A program made the position numbers and the translations under genes. The notes below the pieces were generated by a model. The model was not told the DNA's origin, did no database searches, and was given only the letters and a program-made list of their open reading frames with translations. Positions 8,126 through 16,357 of a stretch of DNA of 41,922 nt are shown one piece after another. The stretch's first letter is position 1. Every line of letters begins with the position of its first letter. This DNA is from Mycobacterium sp. E183 (GTDB lineage: Bacteria > Actinomycetota > Actinomycetes > Mycobacteriales > Mycobacteriaceae): contig NZ_LZJN01000182.1 of the NCBI RefSeq assembly GCF_001667735.1, positions 1 to 41,922 on the forward strand. Direction: 5' to 3'.

Positions 8126-9618
8126 AGCCCGTCCGGCGCCGGCTGCGTTCGCCGTTCGCTCCCGCCGGCAAATCGCTCGTGATATCGGGGGCGATCGTCC
8201 CGACCGTCACTGGCTCGGTCCTGATCGCGGCATTGACCGCGTGGGCCCTGCCGACGGGTGCGGCGCTCCGCGAACACCACGTGATATTGGTCAACATCGT
8301 TGCCGGCGTCTGCTATTCGGGCACCGCCCTGCCGCTGGCCGCGATATGCGGGTACACCTTGCTGGGCCTGCCCGCGGGGGCCAACGATGCCACCGCGCGC
8401 CGCGTCGTCCTGGCCATCCCGATGAGAATGGCCGTGATCCACGGAACGGTATGGTCGGCGGCCGCCGTCATATTCGTACTCACGAATTTTCGCACCCCCT
8501 GGCTGGCCGCAACCCTGGGAGTTTCGATCCTGCTCGGTGCCGTCGTGACAACCGCGCTGTCCTATTGGATGTGCAGGTTTGCGCTGCGGCCGACGGCGGC
8601 CAGGCTGCTCACCGAAGACCCGCCGTCACGGCCACGGGGGCCGGGTCTTCGGCTGCGAGCGGTGAGCGCCTGGGTGATCGGAACGGGAGTACCGACGCTG
8701 ATGGTCATGCTCGTCGCCGCGAGCGCCCTGTTCGTCGAGTACTCCGCTCATCGGCTTGCGCTGGTCGTACTCGTCCTCGTGGGTTGCGCCATGGCCTGTG
8801 GCCTGGTGGTCGCCGCATTCAACGCGTCAACGATCGCCGATCCCATCGACGAGGTCAGGCACGGCATGCAACGCGTGCAGCGCGGCGAATTCGACGTGTC
8901 CGTTGCCGTTTTCGACGCCTCCGAGCTCGGTCTGTTACAGGCGGGCTTCAACACCATGGCGACCGGACTGCGGGAACGAGAACGGCTGCGCGACCTGTTC
9001 GGCCGCCACGTCGGCCAGGATGTGGCCCGTCTGGCCGAGCAACTCGCCGCCGCCGGTGACCAGATCGAGATGGGCGGTGTCAACCGCGAAGTGGCGGTGT
9101 TGTTCGTGGATCTGGTCGGCTCGACGCGGCTGGCCACCACACTGGAGCCGCCCGAGTTGCTGGCGACGCTAAACGACTTCTTCACGATGGTCGTGAACGC
9201 GGTCGAAGCGAATCGGGGCTTCGTCAACAAGTTCGAAGGGGACGCCGCGCTGGCGATCTTCGGCGCCCCCCTCGACGACGATGACCGCGCCGCGCATGCG
9301 CTGGCGACGGCGCGCGAACTCAACAGGATTTTGAATCCGCCCGGCGCGCCGATCAGGGCCGGCATCGGCGTCTCGGCCGGCATGGCGGTGGCCGGCAACG
9401 TCGGCCACCCCGGCCGCTATGAGTACACGGTGATCGGCGACCCGGTCAACGAGGCGGCGCGGCTCACCGACGTCGCCAAGCTGTCGGTGGGCGTCGCCGC
9501 GTCCGCCGTGGCGCTGGACATGGCCGATCAGGAGGAGTCGCACCGATGGCGGGTCGTCGACTCGAAAGTGCTACGCGGACGGGCGAATTCGACCGACATC
9601 GCCGTCCCGGTCGATTGA
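8122..9618 (+). CDS. Membrane class III adenylate cyclase with HAMP domain
   Basis: GTG 8122 overlaps the SMP-30 stop; the protein is 498 residues. About six hydrophobic helices lie within residues 15-240, followed by a HAMP linker (NASTIADPIDEV to NTMATGLRERE) and a cyclase domain from about residue 320. Both metal Asp residues are present (Asp330 in LFVDLVGST, Asp374 in FEGDAALAIF), as are the adenine-selecting Lys370 and Asp440 and the transition-state Asn443 and Arg447 in GDPVNEAARL. All catalytic residues are intact, so it should make cAMP. The layout matches the Rv1318c/Rv1319c/Rv1320c/Rv3645 group of mycobacterial cyclases. A signalling enzyme closing a catabolic operon is unusual. Confidence 0.93.
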   Translation: MKPVRRRLRSPFAPAGKSLVISGAIVPTVTGSVLIAALTAWALPTGAALREHHVILVNIVAGVCYSGTALPLAAICGYTLLGLPAGANDATARRVVLAIPMRMAVIHGTVWSAAAVIFVLTNFRTPWLAATLGVSILLGAVVTTALSYWMCRFALRPTAARLLTEDPPSRPRGPGLRLRAVSAWVIGTGVPTLMVMLVAASALFVEYSAHRLALVVLVLVGCAMACGLVVAAFNASTIADPIDEVRHGMQRVQRGEFDVSVAVFDASELGLLQAGFNTMATGLRERERLRDLFGRHVGQDVARLAEQLAAAGDQIEMGGVNREVAVLFVDLVGSTRLATTLEPPELLATLNDFFTMVVNAVEANRGFVNKFEGDAALAIFGAPLDDDDRAAHALATARELNRILNPPGAPIRAGIGVSAGMAVAGNVGHPGRYEYTVIGDPVNEAARLTDVAKLSVGVAASAVALDMADQEESHRWRVVDSKVLRGRANSTDIAVPVD

Positions 9619-9631
9619 AGCTCCGTGCGCG

Positions 9632-10927
9632 TCAGACCTTGTGAGACTTCTGCTCTTCCATCTTGTCTATGAATGCGTCGAATCCGATGCCGCCGTGGCC
9701 GGCCATGACCTCGTCGTAGTCGTACTCCGGCGGGTTGCCGCCGTTGGGGCGCCACCCGGCATCCGCGGTGCAGGACTTGAAGCCGCCCTCGGGGAAGGCG
9801 TACCAGCGCCGCGTGTTGAGTTCGACAATCTTGGCGGCCTCCTCGTCGGGCACGTCGGCGAGCATCTCCTCGGCGCGCGCGCGGCTCTTGGGCCAGAAGG
9901 AGTCGGAGTGCGGATAGTCGCATTCCCAGGTGATGTTGTCGATCCCAATCTGGTGGCGCATCGACATGCCGACTTCGTCCTCGATGAAACATCCGGAGAT
10001 GTTGCGCCGGAACAGCTCCGACGGCGCCACCGTGGGGTGGATGTTCTGGTAGAACTTGTGCTTGCGCCAGACGTAGTCCGCGCGTTCGACGAGGTACGGC
10101 ATCCAGCCGACGCCGCCTTCGGAGAACGCGACTTTGAGGTTCGGGTGCTTGTGAAACACCGGCGAGAAGATGAGCTCGGTCGCCGCGGCCATGGACGTTG
10201 TGCCCATCAAGGTGATCATCACCGCGAAAGGTGCCTCCGGTGCGGTCTGGGGCGGGAACCCGCCGCTGCCGAAATGCATCACCGCGGTCAGGTTCGTCTC
10301 TTCGAGCGCCGACCACACCGGCTCCCAGTACGCGGTGTGGTAGCTGGGCAGCTTCAAGTTGGTCGGGTTGTCCGGCAGCCCGATCGCCCGTGCGCCCTTG
10401 GCCGCCACCCGCTCGATCTCGGCGACGATCAGGGCCGCGTCCCACAGCGGTGTGATCGCCATCGGGATGAAGCGGGCGGGGTCGGTGGCGCACCATTCGT
10501 CGAGCGAGAAGTCGTTCCACGCCTGGACGGACAACTGGGCGAGTTCCTTGTCCTCGCCCTCCAGGAAGACGGTGCCACAGAAGCGCGGGAAGGACGGAAA
10601 GCACAGCATGGCGTGCACGCCGTCGATGTCCATGTCCGCCAGTCGGGCTTTCGGGTCGTAGCACCCGGGGATCATGTCCGCGTAGCGGATTGGGTCGACA
10701 CCGAACTCCTCCGGCGACTTGCCGGCGACGGCATTCAGCCCGATGTTCGGATAGGCCCTGCCCTCGTAGACCCACTGCTGCACCGGCGGAGCCCCGTCGC
10801 GCGGGAAATCGACGATGCGGGGACCGGCGTCGAGGAATTTCTTCGGCAGTCGGTCCGCCCAGACCTGCGGTGGCTCGATCAGGTGATCATCGACGGACAG
10901 GAGCTTCATCGAAGGTTGCAGCGGCAT
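9632..10927 (-). CDS. Amidohydrolase-2 family metal-dependent hydrolase
   Basis: ATG 10927 gives 431 residues; an internal Met seven codons on (10909) is an alternative start. The family opening SVDDHLIEPP (His15) is present, along with MHFGSGG, the strand-loop AFSEGGVGWMPYLVERAD and the metal-site loop ECDYPHSDSFWP. Related TIM-barrel enzymes (ACMSD/gamma-resorcylate decarboxylase group, PF04909) decarboxylate or hydrolyse ring-derived acids. The reaction here is not known. It forms a single-gene unit transcribed from the gap holding site F. It converges with the cyclase gene, leaving 13 bases. Confidence 0.88.
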   Translation of the reverse strand: MPLQPSMKLLSVDDHLIEPPQVWADRLPKKFLDAGPRIVDFPRDGAPPVQQWVYEGRAYPNIGLNAVAGKSPEEFGVDPIRYADMIPGCYDPKARLADMDIDGVHAMLCFPSFPRFCGTVFLEGEDKELAQLSVQAWNDFSLDEWCATDPARFIPMAITPLWDAALIVAEIERVAAKGARAIGLPDNPTNLKLPSYHTAYWEPVWSALEETNLTAVMHFGSGGFPPQTAPEAPFAVMITLMGTTSMAAATELIFSPVFHKHPNLKVAFSEGGVGWMPYLVERADYVWRKHKFYQNIHPTVAPSELFRRNISGCFIEDEVGMSMRHQIGIDNITWECDYPHSDSFWPKSRARAEEMLADVPDEEAAKIVELNTRRWYAFPEGGFKSCTADAGWRPNGGNPPEYDYDEVMAGHGGIGFDAFIDKMEEQKSHKV

Positions 10928-10960
10928 TGTGGGAGTCGTCTCTCGAAGTCGTGCGATACG

Positions 10961-10991
10961 GTACAAGTGAACAGATTCTGACTATTTGACT
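10961..10991. promoter_or_regulatory. Island operator, site F (31-bp four-half-site motif)
   Basis: Half-sites GTACA (10961-10965), GAACA (10969-10973), TGACT (10979-10983) and TGACT (10987-10991) keep the exact 1/9/19/27 spacing. The two left half-sites match perfectly and the two right ones carry TGA for TGT (10 of 12 core matches). It lies in the divergent gap between the amidohydrolase and the small gene at 11045. A -10-like TATAGC (10991-10996) overlaps its right end and points to the small gene. Confidence 0.68.
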
Positions 10992-11044
10992 ATAGCGCCG
11001 ATGGTGGCCGGAGCCCAAACGAACAGGGCGCATCAAGGAGGACC

Positions 11045-11263
11045 ATGACAACATCCGATAGCCCACAGTCGCGCATCCCGCACGACGATTGGGCCGACCA
11101 GGACCTGCTCACCAAAGGTGAGGCGGCCGAACGGCTCGCCGCCGAGATCGCCGAGGTCGCTGCCAAACTCGGCGCGTCGGATGATCAGGACGCGACCCTG
11201 ATGCGACGACTCAACGGGCTCCAGGAGGCCTACAAGCACCTGACGCGGGACCCACAGGGCTGA
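11045..11263 (+). CDS. Small conserved-looking protein of unknown function
   Basis: 72 residues with a near-perfect ribosome site, AAGGAGGA at 11035-11042, just before ATG 11045. The protein is charged and helical. Residues 20-70 form an amphipathic stretch (LLTKGEAAERLAAEIAEVAAKL, then DATLMRRLNGLQEAYKHL) that could be a helical hairpin or short coiled coil. It has no Cys, no signal peptide and no membrane segment. I do not recognise it. The strong ribosome site, its own divergent promoter and operator site F argue that it is a real gene of the same regulon, perhaps a small partner protein. Confidence 0.75.
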   Translation: MTTSDSPQSRIPHDDWADQDLLTKGEAAERLAAEIAEVAAKLGASDDQDATLMRRLNGLQEAYKHLTRDPQG

Positions 11264-11274
11264 CCCCGCTCCAC

Positions 11275-12414
11275 TCAGGCGCGCGGCAAGCCCAGCACCC
11301 GCTGGGCGACGATGTTGCGCTGGACCTGGGCAGTTCCGCCGTAGATGCCCGCGGCGCGCGACCACACGTAGATATCCCATTCCAGGCCTTCGGTGAGCAG
11401 CGGGCCGCTGGCCGAAAGGTCCATCATGGCGTGGGCGAAGAACTGGTCGGCACGTGTCATGAGCAACTTGTCCACCGAACCCTCGGGCCCGGGAAGCCGG
11501 CCGTTCTTTCGCTCCGTGAGCGATCTCATGACCTTGATCTGCAGTGCCCGCAGCTCCACGTAGGCCTGCCCGAGCCGGGCCCGAGCCGACGGCGAGTCTT
11601 CGAGCCAGCCGACGCGAACGTCGTCCTCGAGGCGACGTAGCTGCGTCTTGAGCCGGCCGATCCAGTTGATGTCGCTGGGACCGCGCTCGTAGGCGAGCAG
11701 CTGGTTGGCAATGGACCAGCCCTCCCCGCGCCCGCCGAGCAGGTTGCCCGCGGGTACATCGACGTTGTCGAACGTGATCTCGGTGAACTCGCGGTTGCGC
11801 GCGGCGTTCACGATGGGCCGCACTTCGATGCCGGGCGTCGACATCGGCACCAGCAACACGGAAATGCCGGCGTGCTTCGGTGCGTCCGGCTCGGTGCGGC
11901 ACAGCAGGAAGCACCAGTCGGCAACCGCACCGAAGCTCGTCCAGATCTTGCGGCCGTTGACGCGAAACATCTCACGCCCGCCTGCGTCGAGGCAATCGGC
12001 CCGGGTCTTGAGGCCGGCGAGGTCGGATCCGGCCTCGGGTTCGGAGAACCCTTGACACCAGCGCACCCGGCCCGACAATAGCCCGGGCAGCAGCGTGTCG
12101 CGCTGCTCGTCGGTTCCGAACAGGCGTAACGCGTTGCTGAGGTGACCGACGCCCTCGATGGGCGCGGCGCCGGCCCGCCCGAGCTCGTCGTTGAGGATCG
12201 CCTCGTAGACCGGCGCCTTGCCATGCCCCCCATACTCGACGGGAAAGGACAACCCGATGTAGCCGGCTTCGTAAAGCGTTTGGTGCCAGGCATTTTGCGC
12301 GTCAGCCCGCGCCGCCGGGTCGTCGGGAATCGCGGCGTCGGCGGCGTGCTCGGACAGCCACTGCCTGAGCTCGGCGCGGAACTGCGCTTCGGGTGCGCTG
12401 TCGTTGAAGTCCAT
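11275..12414 (-). CDS. Acyl-CoA dehydrogenase, catalytic (alpha-like) subunit
   Basis: ATG 12414 gives 379 residues; the longer open frame upstream is a shadow of the neighbouring gene. ACAD elements are QGFSEPEAGSDLAGL (residues 121-135), NGRKIWTSFGAVADW and the terminal IYGGTAQVQRNIVAQRVLGLPRA-type ending. The C-terminal position used as base in MCAD is Gly (IYGG), while Glu243 in LLAYERG occupies the helix-G base position. Together with the Glu-less subunit encoded 2 bases upstream it should form an alpha2beta2 ACAD, as FadE26/FadE27-type enzymes of sterol degradation do. It is the last gene of the P450 - ACAD - ACAD operon. Confidence 0.9.
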   Translation of the reverse strand: MDFNDSAPEAQFRAELRQWLSEHAADAAIPDDPAARADAQNAWHQTLYEAGYIGLSFPVEYGGHGKAPVYEAILNDELGRAGAAPIEGVGHLSNALRLFGTDEQRDTLLPGLLSGRVRWCQGFSEPEAGSDLAGLKTRADCLDAGGREMFRVNGRKIWTSFGAVADWCFLLCRTEPDAPKHAGISVLLVPMSTPGIEVRPIVNAARNREFTEITFDNVDVPAGNLLGGRGEGWSIANQLLAYERGPSDINWIGRLKTQLRRLEDDVRVGWLEDSPSARARLGQAYVELRALQIKVMRSLTERKNGRLPGPEGSVDKLLMTRADQFFAHAMMDLSASGPLLTEGLEWDIYVWSRAAGIYGGTAQVQRNIVAQRVLGLPRA

Positions 12415-12416
12415 GG

Positions 12417-13460
12417 CTAGGCGAGTTCCCGGTTCGCCAGCCGCAGCGCGGCGATGGCCTCGTAGTGCACCGTCTCGTCGCCGAACAACCGCCGGTCCAA
12501 CAGCGCCCGACGCAGCCGCAGGTGTGAAACGTGCTCCCAGGTGATCGCGATGCCACCAAAGACCTGCACCGTGGTTTCCACCACCTCCCGGCCCGCGGCC
12601 GAGGCGTATGCCTTGGCCGTCATCGCCGCCAGCCGCGCCTCGTCGGCCGGCGAGTGGTCGATCGCCCACGCGGCGTGCCAGAGGCAACTCCGGGCGCCTT
12701 CGACTTGCACCAGGGCATCGGCGAGCAGATGACCCACGGCCTGAAACGAGCCGATCTTGACCCCGAATTGAGCCCGCTCGCCCGCATAGCGGACCGCGTC
12801 GTCCAGGGCACCCTGCATGATGCCGACCAGGTCGGCGGCGACGGCGGTCATCGCCAAGGACTCGACCCGCTGCCACCGTTCGTCTTCGATGGCCTCGCCG
12901 GTCACCACCGCCGAAGCGACCGAATCGGCTGGCAAACAATGGAATTCACGGGTCAGGTCCAGTCCGCGCGGGTCGGCGCCGCACAGTGGTGCGCACACCA
13001 GCCGACGTTGTCCGTCGGTGCGGGCGGTCAGTAGTCCGTGGGTGGCGCCCGCGGCGTCGAATGCCACCCCAGGTCGGTGAGCCGAGCCGAAACCCATCAA
13101 GTCGGGGCCGAGCACCGGCGCCAGCCGAAGGCCGCCTTCCGCGACGAGCTCCAGTTCCTTCTCGGCTCCGGCCGCCTCCAAGAGCTCGGTGGCCAGCACC
13201 GCCTGGCCCACCACCGGAACGGCGCTGAGGGTTCTGGCGAGTTCTTCGATCACGACGACGGTTTCGACGCCGCTCGCCTCGAGCCCGCACAGGCGCGGTG
13301 AACGCAACGTCGGCACACCGAGATCCACCAGGCGGCGCCACTGGGCGTCGAGCGCCTCGCCGGTCGGGATTTCGTCCGCGCTGGAAACCCCCACGCTCGC
13401 CCCCAGCTGCGCGGCGGTGTCGCGGAGCAGTTGCTGCTCGTCGGTAAAGGCGATCTCCAT
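12417..13460 (-). CDS. Acyl-CoA dehydrogenase, non-catalytic (beta-like) subunit
   Basis: ATG 13460 gives 347 residues. The N-terminal MEIAFTDEQQLLRDTAAQL and the C-terminal half (ERAQFGVKIGSFQAVGHLLAD, VQVFGGIAITWEHVSHLRLRRA) are clear ACAD signatures. The middle substrate/flavin beta-domain is degenerate: no SEPEAGSD motif is visible, and the helix-G region (RVESLAMTAVAADLVG) has no base in the aligned position. Such partners supply part of the FAD site in heteromeric ACADs. It sits between the P450 (2-base gap) and the catalytic subunit (2-base gap). Confidence 0.88.
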   Translation of the reverse strand: MEIAFTDEQQLLRDTAAQLGASVGVSSADEIPTGEALDAQWRRLVDLGVPTLRSPRLCGLEASGVETVVVIEELARTLSAVPVVGQAVLATELLEAAGAEKELELVAEGGLRLAPVLGPDLMGFGSAHRPGVAFDAAGATHGLLTARTDGQRRLVCAPLCGADPRGLDLTREFHCLPADSVASAVVTGEAIEDERWQRVESLAMTAVAADLVGIMQGALDDAVRYAGERAQFGVKIGSFQAVGHLLADALVQVEGARSCLWHAAWAIDHSPADEARLAAMTAKAYASAAGREVVETTVQVFGGIAITWEHVSHLRLRRALLDRRLFGDETVHYEAIAALRLANRELA

Positions 13461-13462
13461 GG

Positions 13463-14656
13463 TCAGCGCAGGGTCATCTCCACGCTGGTGTATCCGCGCA
13501 CCGTCGCGGTAAGCACGCGTTCCCGAGCCCCGATGGCGTAGTCGGGAAACCTGTCGGCGATGTACTCGAACACCAGCTGCGCCTCGCGGCGAGCCAACCA
13601 TTGCCCGAGACAGATGTGGATTCCCCACCCGAAATACACGTCGGTGCCGCGCGGCCTGTCGATGATGAAACGGTCGGGATCGTGGTAGCGCCGTTCGTCG
13701 CGGTTGGCGCTGCCCAGGAGCAGCAGCACCCAGTCGCCGGCGTCCATGGTGACGCCGTGTCGCTCGACGGGCCTGGTCAAGGTGCGAGCCACCCAGTGGC
13801 TCGGCGTGTCGTAGCGCAGCGCCTCGTTCACCGCGGCGGGAATGACGCTGCGGTCCTTCACGATGCGCTGCCACTCCTCGGGGTGCTCGGCGAGCGCGAC
13901 GAGGCCGTTGGAGATCAGCTTCTGCGTGGTTTCCGAACCGGCGGCCGACAGGAGATTGCAGAACATGAGCACCTCGTGCGGGGTCAGGGCGCGCTGGCCG
14001 CCGGCCTCGGGGTCGTCGAACGTGGCTTGCAGGACGACGCTGATCAGGTCGTCACCCGGGTCGGTGCGGCGCCGCTCGATCAGGTCACCGATGTACTGGC
14101 TGATCAGGCGGTTGGCCTCGATGGCTTTGGCCGGCATCGCGACCTGCCCTTCCTCCCGGGTGAGGAAGGCCTCCCACCAGACGCGCAGCTGCGCGCGGTC
14201 GCTGTGCGGCACGCCGAGCAGATCACCGATCACGTCCGTGGGCACCGAGAACGCGAACGCCTCCATCGCGTCGACGGTGGTACCCGGTTGCAGCCGGCCA
14301 AGGTGCGTGTGGACCACGGCCCGCAGGGCAGACTCCATGGCGGCGACCGCTTTTGGCGTGAAGAACCCTTTGAGGACCCCGCGAATGCGGTCGTGGCGAG
14401 GCGGGTCCATCGAGATCACCGAGTACTTCCGTCCGTCGTTGTCCGGGTTCTCCGGTGCCGGACCGCGCTTGGACGAGAACGTCTCCCAATTCCGCAGAGC
14501 CTGCGACACGTCGTCGAACCTGGACAGGACCCACCAGCGGTTTTCGGGATCCCGGTAGACCGGCGCCTCGTCGCGCAATCTCCGGTACACCGGGTACGGA
14601 TCGTCGAAGATCGCCTTGGAGAACGGCGAATACATCAACTCGCTGGTCGCTGGCAC
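13463..14656 (-). CDS. Cytochrome P450
   Basis: 397 residues from GTG 14656. A -10-like TAGAGT ends seven bases before this GTG with no ribosome site between, so a leaderless mRNA starting at the GTG is likely. The I helix reads LLSAAGSETTQ, the ExxR Glu is in NEALRY, and the heme loop is FGWGIHICLGQWLARREA with Cys349. It leads the operon with the ACAD pair, suggesting oxidation of a substrate that is then dehydrogenated as its CoA ester. No ferredoxin is adjacent. Operator site H lies 24-54 bases upstream of the start. Confidence 0.95.
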   Translation of the reverse strand: MPATSELMYSPFSKAIFDDPYPVYRRLRDEAPVYRDPENRWWVLSRFDDVSQALRNWETFSSKRGPAPENPDNDGRKYSVISMDPPRHDRIRGVLKGFFTPKAVAAMESALRAVVHTHLGRLQPGTTVDAMEAFAFSVPTDVIGDLLGVPHSDRAQLRVWWEAFLTREEGQVAMPAKAIEANRLISQYIGDLIERRRTDPGDDLISVVLQATFDDPEAGGQRALTPHEVLMFCNLLSAAGSETTQKLISNGLVALAEHPEEWQRIVKDRSVIPAAVNEALRYDTPSHWVARTLTRPVERHGVTMDAGDWVLLLLGSANRDERRYHDPDRFIIDRPRGTDVYFGWGIHICLGQWLARREAQLVFEYIADRFPDYAIGARERVLTATVRGYTSVEMTLR

Positions 14657-14679
14657 AGCCCTGACTCTATCATCGCAAT

Positions 14680-14710
14680 GAACAATCGGACGTTGAGTGA
14701 CTAACTGCTC
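14680..14710. promoter_or_regulatory. Island operator, site H (weaker copy of the 31-bp motif)
   Basis: Half-sites GAACA (14680-14684), GGACG (14688-14692), TGACT (14698-14702) and TGCTC (14706-14710) have the exact spacing of the other sites but only 9 of 12 core matches. It lies upstream of the -10-like TAGAGT of the minus-strand P450 gene and touches the stop codon of the VOC gene (14709-14711). It is the weakest of the eight copies; spacing and location are the main support. Confidence 0.5.
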
Positions 14711-15158
14711 AGTCGCTCGGCGCCGTGCGCTCGATCAACTCGATCCAGTTGCCGTCGGGGTCAGTCGCCATCAGTCCCCGGTTGCCGCCGTCGAATGTGA
14801 CCGTTCGTTCCGGTCGGGCTTGGCCACCCAGGCGCTCGATACGCGCGACGACCGCGTCCGCGTCGTCGACGCGGAAAGACAGGTGCGTGAAGCCCACCGC
14901 GTTCATCCGGCGGGGTCGGCGCTTCTCGCGCACGCCCGGTACCGGGTAGCCGAGCAACTCGAGGCGAAATCCGTCGCGTTGCAGGTAGACCAAGTCCAGC
15001 ACCAGCCCGGGCACGCCCAGCAGCCGTGCCGTCTCGGGCCCGTCGACCGTCAGGCGGCCGCTTTCGTCGAATCCCATTGCCGTGCAATAGAATCGGACGG
15101 ATCTTTCGAGATCGCTGACGCACAGCCCGATATGGGTGAGGCGGTCACCGGGGGTCAT
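14709..15158 (-). CDS. VOC-superfamily (glyoxalase/dioxygenase-like) protein
   Basis: 149 residues; ATG 15158 overlaps the CaiB stop (ATGA). Two beta-alpha-beta-beta-beta modules are visible: RLTHIGLCVSDLERSVRFYCTAMGF at the start and FTHLSFRVDDADAVVARI near residue 92, ending in MATDPDGNWIELIER. Candidate metal ligands are the His in LTHIGLCV, the His in FTHLSF and the Glu in NWIELIE. Family members include epimerases (methylmalonyl-CoA epimerase type), glyoxalases and extradiol dioxygenases; length and CoA context suit an epimerase, but this is inference. It is the last gene of the CaiB - CaiB - VOC operon. Confidence 0.85.
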   Translation of the reverse strand: MTPGDRLTHIGLCVSDLERSVRFYCTAMGFDESGRLTVDGPETARLLGVPGLVLDLVYLQRDGFRLELLGYPVPGVREKRRPRRMNAVGFTHLSFRVDDADAVVARIERLGGQARPERTVTFDGGNRGLMATDPDGNWIELIERTAPSD

Positions 15159-16357
15159 GCGGTGTCGTCGGCAAGTTCGTCGAGCAGCGCGTTGTGTTCC
15201 CCGAGCAAGGGTGGCCGTACGGGCCCGCCCGCAAGAGTGGCGCTGAAAAGGTATGGCGTGCCCGGATAGCGGAACGTCTCCCGCAGTTCCGGGTGGTGGA
15301 CCGGCACGTGAAACCCGCGGGCGGCGATGTGTTCGTCCTCGAAGGCCTCGTCGGGTGACAGCACCGCTCCGGCGGGGAATCCGCGTCGCTGGCTCTCCAG
15401 GAAGTACTCATTCGCCGGCATCCGGGAAGCAATCAAGGTGATCGCGTCGCGGGCCGCCATAAGTATCGCGGTGGTCTCGTCGTCGGCACCGATCATCGCG
15501 ATGTCGACCGGCTCGTCGCGAGAGGCGGCCATTTCCAGGAACACCGCCTCGGGAAGCTCGTCGGTCAGGCCAAGGTCCGCGAGCCAGGTCAGCAGGTTCG
15601 CGAATTCGGTCGGCTTGCGGGGTAGCACGCCGGTGGTGGCGTAGGCGCCGTCCGCGCACCGGACCTGCGTCGGTTGGCTCCGCGTGAAGTACGCGTGACG
15701 GCCGGTCTGGCGGACGCACGTCTCGTTGTTGACCAGCCAGTGGTACGTCGTCTGCTCCGAACTGACGTTGCAGGCCGCATTGACGCTGACGTCGACGAGC
15801 TGACCCTGGCCGGCCTGGTCCCGGTGCGCAAGGGCCACCAGCGCTCCGATCGCGCAATACAGGCCGGCGAGGTTGGCCGACTGCTCGCCGGCGCCACGGA
15901 CCGGCGGCAGGGAGTGATCGTCGTAGCCGCAGTTCCAGACCGGACCCCCGCCGGCGAGCATGGTGAGGTCGGTGACGGGTTGGTCGGCCCGCATGCTGTC
16001 GAGGCCGAATGGGGTGACCGCCACCCAGATCAGGGACGGGTGCCGGGCATCGCCGACGGGGCCGGACCCGGAGATGACGATGTCGGCGCCAGCGATCAGG
16101 CGCCCCAGTGCGTTGGCACCCTCCGCGGTGTCGAGATCGACGGTCACCGACCTCTTGCCCACGTTGCCGCTCCACCAGCGCAGGCTGGTATCCGACCCGA
16201 TGTTGTCGTGTGCGAACGGCGGTCGTGACCGATGTGAAGATCCCGCGGGAGGTTCGACCACGACGACCTCCGCGCCGAGTTCGGCGAGCAACCTTCCCCC
16301 GACGGGGGTGAACTGGCCGCTGATCTCGACGACGCGAATCCCGCTCAGCGCGTTCAG
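15155..16357 (-). CDS. CaiB/class III CoA-transferase-like protein lacking the catalytic Asp
   Basis: The characteristic N-terminus (LSGIRVVEISGQF, then LLAELGAEVVVVEPPAG) begins before any ATG, GTG or TTG. The only fitting start is CTG at 16357-16355, which overlaps the upstream stop as CTGA; this gives 400 residues, the normal family length. A TTG at 16291 would delete 22 conserved residues. Aligned without gaps to the CaiB at 18914, the catalytic Asp position (Asp176 there) is Ala161 here, in GEQSANLAGLYCAIGAL. It may be an inactive partner of the intact CaiB encoded immediately upstream, or act differently. Its other segments (NVGKRSVTVDLDT, GQLVDVSVNAA) are normal. Confidence 0.8.
   Translation of the reverse strand: MNALSGIRVVEISGQFTPVGGRLLAELGAEVVVVEPPAGSSHRSRPPFAHDNIGSDTSLRWWSGNVGKRSVTVDLDTAEGANALGRLIAGADIVISGSGPVGDARHPSLIWVAVTPFGLDSMRADQPVTDLTMLAGGGPVWNCGYDDHSLPPVRGAGEQSANLAGLYCAIGALVALAHRDQAGQGQLVDVSVNAACNVSSEQTTYHWLVNNETCVRQTGRHAYFTRSQPTQVRCADGAYATTGVLPRKPTEFANLLTWLADLGLTDELPEAVFLEMAASRDEPVDIAMIGADDETTAILMAARDAITLIASRMPANEYFLESQRRGFPAGAVLSPDEAFEDEHIAARGFHVPVHHPELRETFRYPGTPYLFSATLAGGPVRPPLLGEHNALLDELADDTA

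Noticed and set aside
15155..16291. TTG at 16291 as the start of the CaiB-like gene
   Set aside because: It would remove 22 residues that match the conserved CaiB N-terminus; the coupled CTG at 16357 keeps them.
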